A stretch of DNA of 64,000 nt from Vibrio sp. ES.051 (GTDB lineage Bacteria; Pseudomonadota; Gammaproteobacteria; Enterobacterales; Vibrionaceae). The notes under the pieces are model-generated. The model was given only the letters and a program-made list of their open reading frames with translations, did not search any database and had not been told where the DNA came from. Positions within the stretch are counted from its first letter, which is position 1. The number at the start of each line of letters is the position of its first letter. Shown here one piece after another: positions 18,482 to 26,029 of this stretch. Made by a program: the position numbers and the translations under genes. The DNA is taken from positions 248,001 through 312,000 of the forward strand of contig NZ_PDJL01000005.1 in assembly GCF_002563795.1 (NCBI RefSeq), in the 5' to 3' direction.

Positions 18482-20182
18482 ATGGAACAAGTTAAAACTC
18501 AAGGCCTCTTCTCTGAAGATGACATTGAACTGGCATGGGAGCGAGTTTGTGCGAGCGTAGGCAGTGATGTAAAAGACTACTTTGGTATAAATGTTTTTAA
18601 TAGTAACATTTCATTTTATCTTAAAGAAATATTTAAAGAACTAGATGAGAATAATTACATTCCAATTAAGCCATTCAAATATTTCGAACCTAAAAAATGT
18701 GGAACTCAAAGAACAAAAACTGTTCTAAATATTAAAGATGCAATCATTTATCAGGCAATAGCAGATAAAATAGGTTACCTTCTATATAACAAACTTTCTC
18801 AGAGAAATGAATTTGTTTATGGTAGTGTATTAAATGAAAATGTAAGTAAAGGTGTTAGCATACTTGAAGATGATGAACCTGACTTTTACTTTTTCGAATA
18901 CTATGTAAGTTTATATAATAGATTTATTGAAGGTATTGGCTCTACAATTGAGTCAGGAAAAGTTCAGTATAAACTGGAAACGGACATTACTGGTTTCTTC
19001 GATTGTATACCACATTCAGTACTTCTGATTAGGTTATTTGAGTATGGTATCGATAAAAGAGTAATTGATTTACTTGCTATATGTTTGAATACCTGGTCAG
19101 GAACAAGAGATAGTATTACTTTAAATGTAGGAATACCCCAAGGACCTTCAGCTTCATTTTTATTGGCAAATATATTACTAGATGAGTTAGATGATAAAAT
19201 AATATCTAAAGACTTTAGTTATTTCAGGTTTATGGATGATATCAGAATTTACTCTTCAAGCAGAGAAAAATTATTAGATATATTAGTTGATATTGATCGG
19301 TATTTAAAAGGTCACTCTCTAAGTTTGAATGCTAGCAAGACAAGAATTAAAGTTGTTGATTCTAAAAATAATGATGAGGACTTAGTCCTAGACGGCTCTG
19401 GTATTCCATTTGATGATGATATGTTAGATTGGGAACATCAATATATAGAAGATAAACAGGAATTAAATATTGATAAAGCTGCTGAAGAGGATCTTATCTT
19501 ACAAGACGAAACCCAACTTAAAAATAGAACAAATTCAAGTTTTTCGTCTACTCATTGCTCACAATTATCATCATTAATTGTTACATTAATAGAGTCTGAT
19601 TTAATGGAGTTAGTTCATCTTAATAAAGACCTTGATGAAGGGGCTTCTATACCTACGGATGTGATTAGAAAATTTCTAACTCTATCACAAAGATGGAGAA
19701 GTCTGGTATCTGCACTTAAAGCTGAAGGGAAATATACTCCGAATAACGATCTTATAGAAGTATGGCTATTTGGTATTGAAAATATATTCTGGAAAACTAA
19801 CTCTATGGTTTGGAACCTAAACCTTTATGACTCACTAGAAAACTACTCTAGTGAATATGAACGCATTTTAGGAAGTTTCGAACGATTTGAGTGGGTGAAG
19901 TATCAGCTTTTGAGTGTATTTTACAAGGTTTACCCCAATAATTATGAAAAGCACTCTGAAGCTATTAATCAATTGAAACACGAACCAAGCCCGTTAGTTC
20001 GTTTAGGTTATTATAGTGTTCTAGTAGAATCAATAAGAGAAAATTCAGACCTTTTTTCTAGTTATAGCAGCGTGTTAAAAAATGAGAGTAATGAATATGT
20101 AAAGCAAGCTATATTGAGTTCAGTTCATTATAAAAATACTCAAGTTTCAATAGAAAGTCTGAAGGAGTGGTTTTTAAAATGA
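18482..20182 (+). CDS. defence-type reverse transcriptase, AbiA-like, with HEAT-like C-terminus
   Basis: The 566-residue protein has an N-terminal RT region: RT0/1-like KPFKYFEPKK..RTKTVLNIKDAIIYQAI, motif A with Asp168 (ETDITGFFD), motif B GIPQGPSASF (217-226), the active-site FMDD (250-253) and motif D LNASKTRI. There is no maturase, integrase or protease domain. Residues about 340-566 are alpha-helical, ending in HEAT-like repeats (HEPSPLVRLGYYSVL, NESNEYVKQAIL). The next gene encodes a HEPN protein and its ATG overlaps this stop codon (ATGA). RT plus HEPN is the AbiA abortive-infection architecture, here split in two. The gene is very AT-rich, suggesting transfer. Assignment to AbiA rather than another UG/Abi class is inference. 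Confidence 0.88.
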   Translation: MEQVKTQGLFSEDDIELAWERVCASVGSDVKDYFGINVFNSNISFYLKEIFKELDENNYIPIKPFKYFEPKKCGTQRTKTVLNIKDAIIYQAIADKIGYLLYNKLSQRNEFVYGSVLNENVSKGVSILEDDEPDFYFFEYYVSLYNRFIEGIGSTIESGKVQYKLETDITGFFDCIPHSVLLIRLFEYGIDKRVIDLLAICLNTWSGTRDSITLNVGIPQGPSASFLLANILLDELDDKIISKDFSYFRFMDDIRIYSSSREKLLDILVDIDRYLKGHSLSLNASKTRIKVVDSKNNDEDLVLDGSGIPFDDDMLDWEHQYIEDKQELNIDKAAEEDLILQDETQLKNRTNSSFSSTHCSQLSSLIVTLIESDLMELVHLNKDLDEGASIPTDVIRKFLTLSQRWRSLVSALKAEGKYTPNNDLIEVWLFGIENIFWKTNSMVWNLNLYDSLENYSSEYERILGSFERFEWVKYQLLSVFYKVYPNNYEKHSEAINQLKHEPSPLVRLGYYSVLVESIRENSDLFSSYSSVLKNESNEYVKQAILSSVHYKNTQVSIESLKEWFLK

Positions 20183-20814
20183 GCTATTTGGATACACTAA
20201 TTGAAATGAAGGATAAAGTTGAAGCTAGTTCTGATCTACAGGCTAACCATAAAATAATTCTTATACAATTAATTGAAAATGAACGTGCTGTGAAAAATGC
20301 TGAGGAAGATCCCTTTGACTATTTTTATAAAAATATAAGTTCTAGAGAAGATATCTTTGATTTTCAGTCAAAGCTCGGAGAATCATATGGTTTAGCACAA
20401 GGTCATGCAGATTGTTGCATCAAGATATTTAGCGATTTTTCTAAGTTAGAGCCAAATATTAAACTACAAAACTGGCTTTCAAGTGCCATTAGAACGGTTG
20501 ATTGTATTGTAATACATTATCTTCAAGAGGTTCTTAATGAAGAACCAATAGCACAAGATGGGAAAGGAAAGGAAAGATCAAGGTATATACAGATTAACCG
20601 TCAAGGAGTTAAAGCTCATAAAGCAGGAAGTATCATGGACCATCTTTATGGTGAGAGAAATAAAATGGAACACCAAGTTAAAAAAGACCCAGTTAATCCT
20701 AACAAGCAAATAATTGTCCCTCCAAAATATAATAAAATTTTAAAAAATATTAATAAAAAATTTCCTGATGCTTTAATCAGTTTTGATAATGCCTATAAGG
20801 ATCATTATCACTAG
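20179..20814 (+). CDS. HEPN domain protein coupled to the reverse transcriptase
   Basis: The 211-residue, mostly helical protein has a canonical HEPN nuclease motif R-N-x3-H at residues 160-165 (GERNKMEHQV). HEPN proteins are commonly metal-independent RNases in abortive-infection and toxin systems. I chose the ATG at 20179: it overlaps the RT stop as ATGA and has GAAGGAG eight bases upstream. A GTG at 20167 is a weaker alternative. The 1:1 coupling implies a complex with the RT. A plausible model is that the RT product controls the HEPN RNase, but nothing here proves it. Confidence 0.82.
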   Translation: MSYLDTLIEMKDKVEASSDLQANHKIILIQLIENERAVKNAEEDPFDYFYKNISSREDIFDFQSKLGESYGLAQGHADCCIKIFSDFSKLEPNIKLQNWLSSAIRTVDCIVIHYLQEVLNEEPIAQDGKGKERSRYIQINRQGVKAHKAGSIMDHLYGERNKMEHQVKKDPVNPNKQIIVPPKYNKILKNINKKFPDALISFDNAYKDHYH

Positions 20815-20895
20815 ATATTTTATGAATATGGGCAATGAAATCACCCTTAGTTTCAGACGCTTTTTTATATATAAAAGTAGGTGATTAGTACTGGG

Positions 20896-20939
20896 GGGGG
20901 CTATATTTTCTTCATCTGAGAAGAGTACATATAGCCCCC
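20896..20939 (+). terminator. strong hairpin after the RT-HEPN operon
   Basis: Outer arms GGGGGCTATAT (20896-20906) and ATATAGCCCCC (20929-20939) enclose an inner stem TCTTC/GAAGA with a six-base loop. It stands 80 bp after the HEPN stop codon. There is no long T-run, so it may be a terminator or a stabilising 3' structure. Confidence 0.55.
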
Positions 20940-21202
20940 ATTTGTAACTCAAAAGTGTCCAGTTTCGTGCTGGCGAGAGGTGTAATGCAGAAATCAGAAC
21001 TTTTACTCATTTATATCTTATTAATCTGAATTTGACCTATTCACATTTATCCGATTGAGATGAAAACTTAGCGTTCCCGTTGTTAGGCGACATTTGCAGC
21101 GCAGCATCCCGTTTAATGAACTAACCTATTGATTATCATTTGAATAAATGTAGCTAAGATCGCATTATGTAATAGAAAAAACGACAATTTGTCGGCTAAT
21201 AG
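20940..21202. other. gene-free interval after RT-HEPN
   Basis: With the preceding hairpin this makes about 390 bp without a gene. A GTTAGGC heptamer at 21082-21088 looks like the conserved end of an integron attC site, but no matching partner heptamer or stem is visible. Otherwise I see nothing in it. Confidence 0.35.
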
Positions 21203-21997
21203 GTGAGGTTTGTGGAAGATAAAAGTTTAAAAAAATTTCCAATAACAGCAGCAATCTTTGTATTTTCTTGTTTATTTGTTGTTGCTCAATATTTTGTTTT
21301 TCCTAAATCAGAGAAAATGGAAGAAGATAAATCTTCTACATACAATTATCAACTTGATATGTGGTCATATGAGTTGAACGTTCGCAATAGGGAAATACTG
21401 AATAAAGTTAGTTCTGGAGAAATATCAATATGTGCAGATTCGGTTCCTGAAGATGCAGCGGAGTTTACGAAATATCGTAATTATTTCTATGAAATGAGAG
21501 ATTTTTCACTTATTTCAAAGTCTCAATTTCACGTTTCAGCATACATTTTAAAAGACCTTGAAAGTATGGTGGAGTATGTTGACTCAAACTTTGTAAACAA
21601 GGCTATGTCATTGTTGTACATCTCTGCTGAAAAGAGGGACGAGTATAAAAAACATTTGAAAAGCTATGGTTCAGTAATAGCCGATAGTCGAAAACAATTA
21701 AATAAAGTTAATGCTATCACGAGTGAAATGGATAAAATGTATTTTTATCCACTTCCTAAGTTTAAAGAAACGTACTTTGATATTTGTAACTCTCATACAC
21801 CATTTTTGAACGATAAATCTTTTGAATCCATTGAGAAACTCACCAATACTTCGTATGAAATGCTCGAAATGTATGAAGATATCCATGAGGGATATAGTGA
21901 GCTTTTAATACTACAAAACTATGTTAGGCTAGCTTGTCTACTCTTTTTATTTATTTTAGCTCAATGGTTTATTCTAAGGAAAGATACTGAATATTAA
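21203..21997 (+). CDS. unrecognised two-pass membrane protein
   Basis: I do not recognise this 264-residue protein. It has a hydrophobic helix near the N-terminus (about 15-33, ITAAIFVFSCLFVVAQYFV) and another at the C-terminus (about 240-258). The long helical, probably periplasmic middle is rich in Tyr, Glu, Lys and Ser. The overall shape resembles sensor or chemoreceptor ligand domains without a signalling output. The start is uncertain: GTG at 21203 or GTG at 21212, both near an AGGTGAGG sequence. AT-rich, single gene, gene-free on both sides. Confidence 0.7.
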   Translation: MRFVEDKSLKKFPITAAIFVFSCLFVVAQYFVFPKSEKMEEDKSSTYNYQLDMWSYELNVRNREILNKVSSGEISICADSVPEDAAEFTKYRNYFYEMRDFSLISKSQFHVSAYILKDLESMVEYVDSNFVNKAMSLLYISAEKRDEYKKHLKSYGSVIADSRKQLNKVNAITSEMDKMYFYPLPKFKETYFDICNSHTPFLNDKSFESIEKLTNTSYEMLEMYEDIHEGYSELLILQNYVRLACLLFLFILAQWFILRKDTEY

Positions 21998-22323
21998 AAT
22001 AACAAACGACTATGGTTTCATGATATTTTTTCTAATCCAAATCTAGCACGTTAAAATCCATACTCTAACGTGCCTTAGTCCAATCACGAGTTGGATCTAG
22101 GCTAGGATTAACAGACTAACGAAGTAGAGAAACGTTCACTCTTAATAGAAAAGCTACAGAGCTAAGCTCTGTAGCCTAGCTAACTCTGCGCCAATAGATG
22201 GATGGGTAACTCTGAACAGAGTGGGGAAATAGGCACTACAGGGCTTCTAGTGAGATCAATACCAAATTAAATCGTTATCGGTATTATCAAGAACACTGTT
22301 CTCGTAAATTCATAACTACATTA

Positions 22324-22360
22324 ATTTTTTTGTTTTTTGTTTTTTGTTTTTTGTTTTTTT
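22324..22360. repeat. tandem heptad repeat (GTTTTTT)n
   Basis: A run of T is broken every seven bases by a single G, giving about four GTTTTTT units. It is flanked by the two GAACACTGTTC palindromes. Low-complexity and phased close to the helical repeat, so it could be bent or easily melted DNA. Confidence 0.7.
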
Positions 22361-22711
22361 AAATATGAAAAGATAAGTTATGTTTGAACACTGTTCTGAA
22401 AATTTTAGTCCTGAGTTTAACCTTTATATCCCCCAAAACAATACAAATCGATCGGCAGGATCAAGGCTTTCTGGAAGCATAAAACCGCTACAGTGACCCA
22501 GAAAAAAGCATTGAATCACAAAGCAAATTTTTTCGATGCACGAAAGCTTGTGCTACGTGCGAAGAAATAAAAAATGTCACACGAAGCACTAAAACTGTCT
22601 TTTGCGACACAGCAATTGCGCCCTGAGACAACGAAAAAAAATCAACAAGAGCAAGTTTTGCTCATTTGTTTTTAATTTTTCAGTCTTGCTCCTTATATTA
22701 AAGCTATAACC

Positions 22712-22747
22712 GTTATAATAGTTATAACAGTCATAATAGTTATAACA
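22712..22747. repeat. two tandem 18-bp iteron-like repeats
   Basis: GTTATAATAGTTATAACA (22712-22729) is followed without a gap by GTCATAATAGTTATAACA (22730-22747), differing at one base. The first unit holds a palindrome GTTATAA-TAG-TTATAAC, and a further partial copy (GCTATAAC) lies just upstream. They lie about 190 bp from the 3' end of the regulator gene at 22936. Iterons or an operator are both possible. Confidence 0.65.
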
Positions 22748-22935
22748 TATTTTTTTGAGGGAATGTAGATTTAATTAGGTCCTTGCATGACAATAGAATG
22801 TGAAAGTAGATTTTATATAAATAAATCATACCGAAAGAGTACTAAACCCCTACTATTAACTCATAACATATTGTCACGAACAAGCATGCTATTTTAATAG
22901 CATGCATTAACAAAATAACACCAATTAAATCTCAA

Positions 22936-24123
22936 CTATCCACATATTTTATTTTTTAATTTATAAACAGCCGTGCGAGATATACCCAGGGCTTTCGCAA
23001 TCTCATTCATTGTTATGTTGGGGTTTACTTTTCTTTCTTCAAGTAACGCATTTAGACGATCACGTTTCTCAATATCCATATTTGTTCCTTTGATAACTCC
23101 CGTTTCAATTGGATATGAACAAACAACCATAAAAGCTTCGTATCTGCTAATACAATTCAATAACGTCATCGACTTTTGCATATTACTAGATGTTTCTAAC
23201 CAAATGTCGGCATCTTTCAATCTCCATAAATTGCCTTCAATTTCTCCACCTAAAGATCTAGCAATTTCGACAATCCAATCTTCGTAACTAGCCCTATTAA
23301 TTTCGAGATCTTTAATCATCTCATAGGCTTTGGGGTAATAACTTTTGCTAAACTCTAAAATCACTTTTGCGTAACATGTCCAATCAGGTTCAGTTTTATC
23401 CACTTGATTTAACCGACTAATTGCTATCCGAGGTTGCACTGAAAATAAAGCTAACCATCGGTATAGTAGCTCTGCTGTAAGTGTCAGTTCCCCTCTCTTA
23501 TAGTCATTCAGATTACATTTCTCTGATTTGTCGTTGGAGTATCGATAAACAGCAGAGACCAACCTTCGTGTAGCTTTCTTATATGCTAAGGCATTTCGAG
23601 AAGAATGGTGTTCTCGACAGTAGTAAGAGGATTGGTTTACACGTTTGTAGCACAAAGCACAAAACGGCAAAGCCAAAGCTGAATATGTTTTTGAAACCTT
23701 GTCTGACGACGGCCTTTGAGGTGTCAATCCCTTCGCTTTAACGAGCATTTGCTCAATCACATCAATGTATTCGATAACTTCATCATTTTGATCTTGAAGT
23801 AATCCTTTTGGTGAGAGATTCGATGTTGGGGTTCTGAAGTTAATAAGTTTATCGATTGATGCAGACAACCCTCCGACAAATCGAACGAACTCTTTAATGG
23901 TAGTCGGCTTTCGATCTGCAAAAGTCTTAAGAAAACGAAGGTTTAACATTAACACTTCAGACACTTCTAACTCTAAATCAACATCAAATGCTTCAATAAC
24001 AGATATACCTTTGGGACTCTTCTTTTGAGTAAGCTTTTTGTTTTCACTTCTAGATCGTGCTTCAAGTTTTTTTAGGTTTTCCTCTAATTGTTTTTCAAGT
24101 ACTACCGCAGCCACTTTATCCAT
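22936..24123 (-). CDS. putative DNA-binding regulator with zinc-finger-like motif and C-terminal HTH
   Basis: I do not recognise this 395-residue protein as a known family. It has a charged coiled-coil-like N-terminus (about 1-40) and a helical middle. A Cys/His cluster (FCALCYKRV..YYCREHH) near residues 153-172 could bind zinc. The last 25 residues are a helix-turn-helix (ITMNEIAKALGISRTAVYKLKNK), as in resolvase-type or Fis-type HTHs. It is divergent from the AlpA-like gene, with about 100 bp between them. It may regulate the island or act in its maintenance; this is inference from the motifs and position. Confidence 0.7.
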   Translation of the reverse strand: MDKVAAVVLEKQLEENLKKLEARSRSENKKLTQKKSPKGISVIEAFDVDLELEVSEVLMLNLRFLKTFADRKPTTIKEFVRFVGGLSASIDKLINFRTPTSNLSPKGLLQDQNDEVIEYIDVIEQMLVKAKGLTPQRPSSDKVSKTYSALALPFCALCYKRVNQSSYYCREHHSSRNALAYKKATRRLVSAVYRYSNDKSEKCNLNDYKRGELTLTAELLYRWLALFSVQPRIAISRLNQVDKTEPDWTCYAKVILEFSKSYYPKAYEMIKDLEINRASYEDWIVEIARSLGGEIEGNLWRLKDADIWLETSSNMQKSMTLLNCISRYEAFMVVCSYPIETGVIKGTNMDIEKRDRLNALLEERKVNPNITMNEIAKALGISRTAVYKLKNKICG

Positions 24124-24222
24124 TGGTGTAAACCCTATTGTGTCTTTTCTTTAATCTACAACACTTGCGTTTGTTTTCATACGATTACATCAAACAGAAA
24201 CATAAAAATGAGAATAATAAAA

Positions 24223-24414
24223 ATGATAGATAGAAATTTCATAAGAATTAATGACTTGGCGACTTACTTAAACATAAGCAAGGTTACAGTCTGGCGATGG
24301 CGGAAAGAAGGACGTCTCCCTGCAGCTTGTGCAATCAGTCCGAGAGTTGTGGGCTGGAAACGAGAGACGATTGAATTATGGCTCGAAGAACAAACAACAG
24401 AGCTACCGTACTAA
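24223..24414 (+). CDS. AlpA-like excisionase/transcriptional regulator
   Basis: This roughly 63-residue MerR/AlpA-type protein has a winged helix-turn-helix: FIRINDLATYLNISKVTVWRWRKEGRLPAA, then a W-K-R-E-TIELWL helix. AlpA-type proteins activate integrase expression or act as excisionase in P4-like islands. It is expected here given the P4-type integrase, although that gene is about 9 kb away. Starts at ATG 24223 or 24208 are both possible. Confidence 0.83.
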   Translation: MIDRNFIRINDLATYLNISKVTVWRWRKEGRLPAACAISPRVVGWKRETIELWLEEQTTELPY

Positions 24415-24444
24415 CAGGCGTAAGTAACTCTAGATCACGATGAA

Positions 24445-24466
24445 CCATTCCCATTATTGGGAATGG
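24445..24466. promoter_or_regulatory. palindrome CCATTCCCA-N4-TGGGAATGG
   Basis: Nine-base arms around TTAT lie between the AlpA-like gene and the small gene at 24506. The eight inner bases of each arm recur identically in a second palindrome at 24852-24871, on the other side of that small gene. A dimeric repressor site is likely. Confidence 0.65.
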
Positions 24467-24505
24467 ATATGATATCTTGGTCGATTGAGATCCTAGGAAT
24501 TCACG

Positions 24506-24805
24506 ATGCCATACTGCAATAAATCTATAGTCATTACTCCACAGATGAACACAAGCGAAATATTGAATGTTTTATCTAGGACGAAGTTTAATGCACAGAA
24601 TGCTGTTCAGTGCGATCAAAAAGGTCAATTTTATGTAGACAATGGAATGAACAATGTTCGCGCTATCATTAACAGCGAGAAGACTCATATTTCGTTTTTC
24701 TGTCGCTATTCCCACTACGTCGACATCATCGACTCAATTCTCGAAGAGTTTGCAGCCGAACATAGCTTAGTTATTGAAAGTTGGGGAAATTACCCCAAAA
24801 ACTAA
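24506..24805 (+). CDS. unrecognised small protein flanked by matched palindromes
   Basis: I do not recognise this 99-residue protein. It appears globular, with alternating strands and helices and no membrane segment. It has two Cys-containing patches (PYCNKSIVI, FFCRYSHYVDIID) and an acidic C-terminal helix. It stands alone between two copies of the CATTCCCA-N4-TGGGAATG palindrome, one about 40 bp before its start and one about 47 bp after its stop. Coding status rests on the clean ATG-initiated frame and codon pattern. Confidence 0.6.
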   Translation: MPYCNKSIVITPQMNTSEILNVLSRTKFNAQNAVQCDQKGQFYVDNGMNNVRAIINSEKTHISFFCRYSHYVDIIDSILEEFAAEHSLVIESWGNYPKN

Positions 24806-24851
24806 AGCAAGATCCCATAGCATCTCACAAATCACTATCAAACCGCTGGCT

Positions 24852-24871
24852 CATTCCCACGCATGGGAATG
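24852..24871. promoter_or_regulatory. second palindrome CATTCCCA-N4-TGGGAATG
   Basis: Identical eight-base arms to the palindrome at 24446-24465, with spacer CGCA instead of TTAT. It lies between the 3' ends of the small gene at 24506 and the minus-strand gene at 24949, so it is not obviously in a promoter. That makes a shared DNA-binding or structural role more interesting. Confidence 0.65.
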
Positions 24872-24948
24872 ACGACAAATTCCGAACCTGGTTCTAGTTC
24901 CTAAAGTACGGACCGCAAGTCGAGAACCACCCTTATGTGTATGTACGC

Positions 24949-25473
24949 TTAGCGTTTCTCTTGATTAATAATCTTCCCCATAATTTCTTTCTTATATTCA
25001 GTAAGTAATACTTCACGCTCTAACTTTTCTATTTCGTTGTTCAAATGTCCACTGTGACCAGGGAATAGCTCCAACAGTTCTTTATGAGCAGTTATTTGAT
25101 TACGAAGTTCAACAAGCTGAGCATTCAACTGCTCTTGATATTGTCGCTCTTCACTAACAGGCTCTGGCTCTGAATAACCTTGGTCGACTCTATGCTTTTC
25201 TTGTGTGACTTTTGTGCCTCCAATTGCAACAAATTGAGCGTTATTTATTCGAGGAGGGCTTAATCGCACAACCTTTCCTTCTTGTTCGAGTATTTTCAAA
25301 ATTCGATAAGACTGATTATTAAATCTCTCAATTTGTTCATCAGTACAGTAATACTCATCAAGCATCGGTTTAAGCAGTGCTTGGTAGCTATACAGGTCAA
25401 AATATTCGTCAGTCTCAAAAGACTTAAGGCTTTTGAGGCCGATTTTGTATAACTGCATTGTCCCAACTCTCAT
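24949..25473 (-). CDS. unrecognised protein divergent from the XRE regulator
   Basis: The 174-residue product has an N-terminal globular part with features of a small winged-helix (LYSYQALLKPMLDEYYCTDEQIERFNNQSYRILKILEQEGKVVRL), then a charged linker and a C-terminal coiled coil (about 110-165). I do not assign a function. A winged helix plus coiled coil would fit a DNA-binding regulator. It is transcribed away from the XRE gene at 25608, and a perfect 30-bp palindrome lies 24 bp before its start. Confidence 0.6.
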   Translation of the reverse strand: MRVGTMQLYKIGLKSLKSFETDEYFDLYSYQALLKPMLDEYYCTDEQIERFNNQSYRILKILEQEGKVVRLSPPRINNAQFVAIGGTKVTQEKHRVDQGYSEPEPVSEERQYQEQLNAQLVELRNQITAHKELLELFPGHSGHLNNEIEKLEREVLLTEYKKEIMGKIINQEKR

Positions 25474-25496
25474 ACATAAACACCTGCTGTCACTTA

Positions 25497-25526
25497 AATA
25501 TTGGTATAATATATTATACCAATATT
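25497..25526. promoter_or_regulatory. 30-bp perfect palindrome operator
   Basis: AATATTGGTATAATA and its exact reverse complement form an uninterrupted palindrome between the divergent genes at 24949 and 25608. It overlaps TATAAT-like promoter elements. It is a likely operator for the XRE protein or for the divergent gene product. Confidence 0.75.
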
Positions 25527-25607
25527 ATTTGGTCAATCAGTTGTTAGATAGCGTATAAATATGGAGTTATGTACACTTGATAAAGTAGTAATGAAAAAGA
25601 ATAAGAA

Positions 25608-25838
25608 ATGAACAATCTGGCAAAAGAAATATCAAAAAACATTGCAGCTCAGAGACAGAGATGTGGTTTATCAAGCACTGAAGCAAGCTTAAAAGCGGGA
25701 TTTAGCAGAAGCTACCTAAGTAAAGTTGAGAAAGATGGTGTCAGAATCACAATTGAAAAGCTTTATCAGCTAGCTCGAATTCTCGATTGTGAGGTAACTG
25801 ATCTTTTACCAGTAGACCGTCCAGACTTGTTAGAATAG
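25608..25838 (+). CDS. XRE-family regulator (controller-protein-like)
   Basis: The 76-residue single-domain HTH_3 protein (LSSTEASLKAGFSRSYLSKVEKDGVRITIEKLYQLARIL) has the size and layout of restriction-modification controller (C) proteins and small phage-type repressors. It lies directly upstream of hsdR in the same orientation, with a hairpin and about 190 bp between. It therefore may time restriction gene expression after island transfer. Autoregulation through the 30-bp palindrome is likely but unproven. Confidence 0.85.
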   Translation: MNNLAKEISKNIAAQRQRCGLSSTEASLKAGFSRSYLSKVEKDGVRITIEKLYQLARILDCEVTDLLPVDRPDLLE

Positions 25839-25873
25839 ATGAGGCTTAAGCCCTTAAGCTTTTTCACGAAAAA

Positions 25874-25895
25874 CTACACTGCTCTCGCAGTGTAG
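25874..25895 (+). terminator. hairpin after the XRE gene
   Basis: CTACACTGC-TCTC-GCAGTGTAG is a perfect nine-base stem, 35 bp after the XRE stop codon and followed by ATTTCT. It is a weak terminator or attenuator ahead of hsdR. Confidence 0.55.
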
Positions 25896-26029
25896 ATTTC
25901 TACCTGTGTAGTTTCTTTGCCTATTTTAGAAAAACACCATCCACTTCACTGATAAGTCAGTATCTTTTCTGCTTTTATGCATCCTTTGGTATAGTCATGA
26001 AATGCATTTGTACTGGGCTGGCTAATCGC

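Larger units (their letters stand above)
21998..22935. other. 938-bp gene-free region with repeats
   Basis: No convincing gene lies here, although short frames of 33-49 codons occur at 22421-22675. It holds an 11-bp-arm hairpin (22153-22175), two copies of the palindrome GAACACTGTTC (22291-22301, 22386-22396), a heptad T/G repeat and two tandem 18-bp repeats at 22712-22747. Such density of repeats in a gene-free stretch resembles a replication origin or regulatory region of a mobile element. No initiator gene is recognised nearby. Confidence 0.5.

Noticed and set aside
18482..20182. Reverse transcriptase as a retron or group II intron
   Set aside because: There is no maturase or endonuclease domain and no intron boundaries. 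No msr/msd-like inverted repeat sits directly before the gene. The helical tail and HEPN partner fit the Abi/UG type better.
21082..21088. GTTAGGC heptamer as an integron attC site
   Set aside because: No complementary RYYYAAC partner or long imperfect stem was found within the usual 60-130 bp, and there is no cassette array.
22324..22360. T/G heptad repeat as a CRISPR array
   Set aside because: The units are 7 bp and low-complexity with no spacers, and there are no cas genes in the window.
22291..22396. GAACACTGTTC as LexA (SOS) boxes
   Set aside because: The gammaproteobacterial LexA box is CTGT-N8-ACAG, and the Bacillus-type box has GAAC-N4-GTTC. The spacing here is different and no SOS gene is adjacent.
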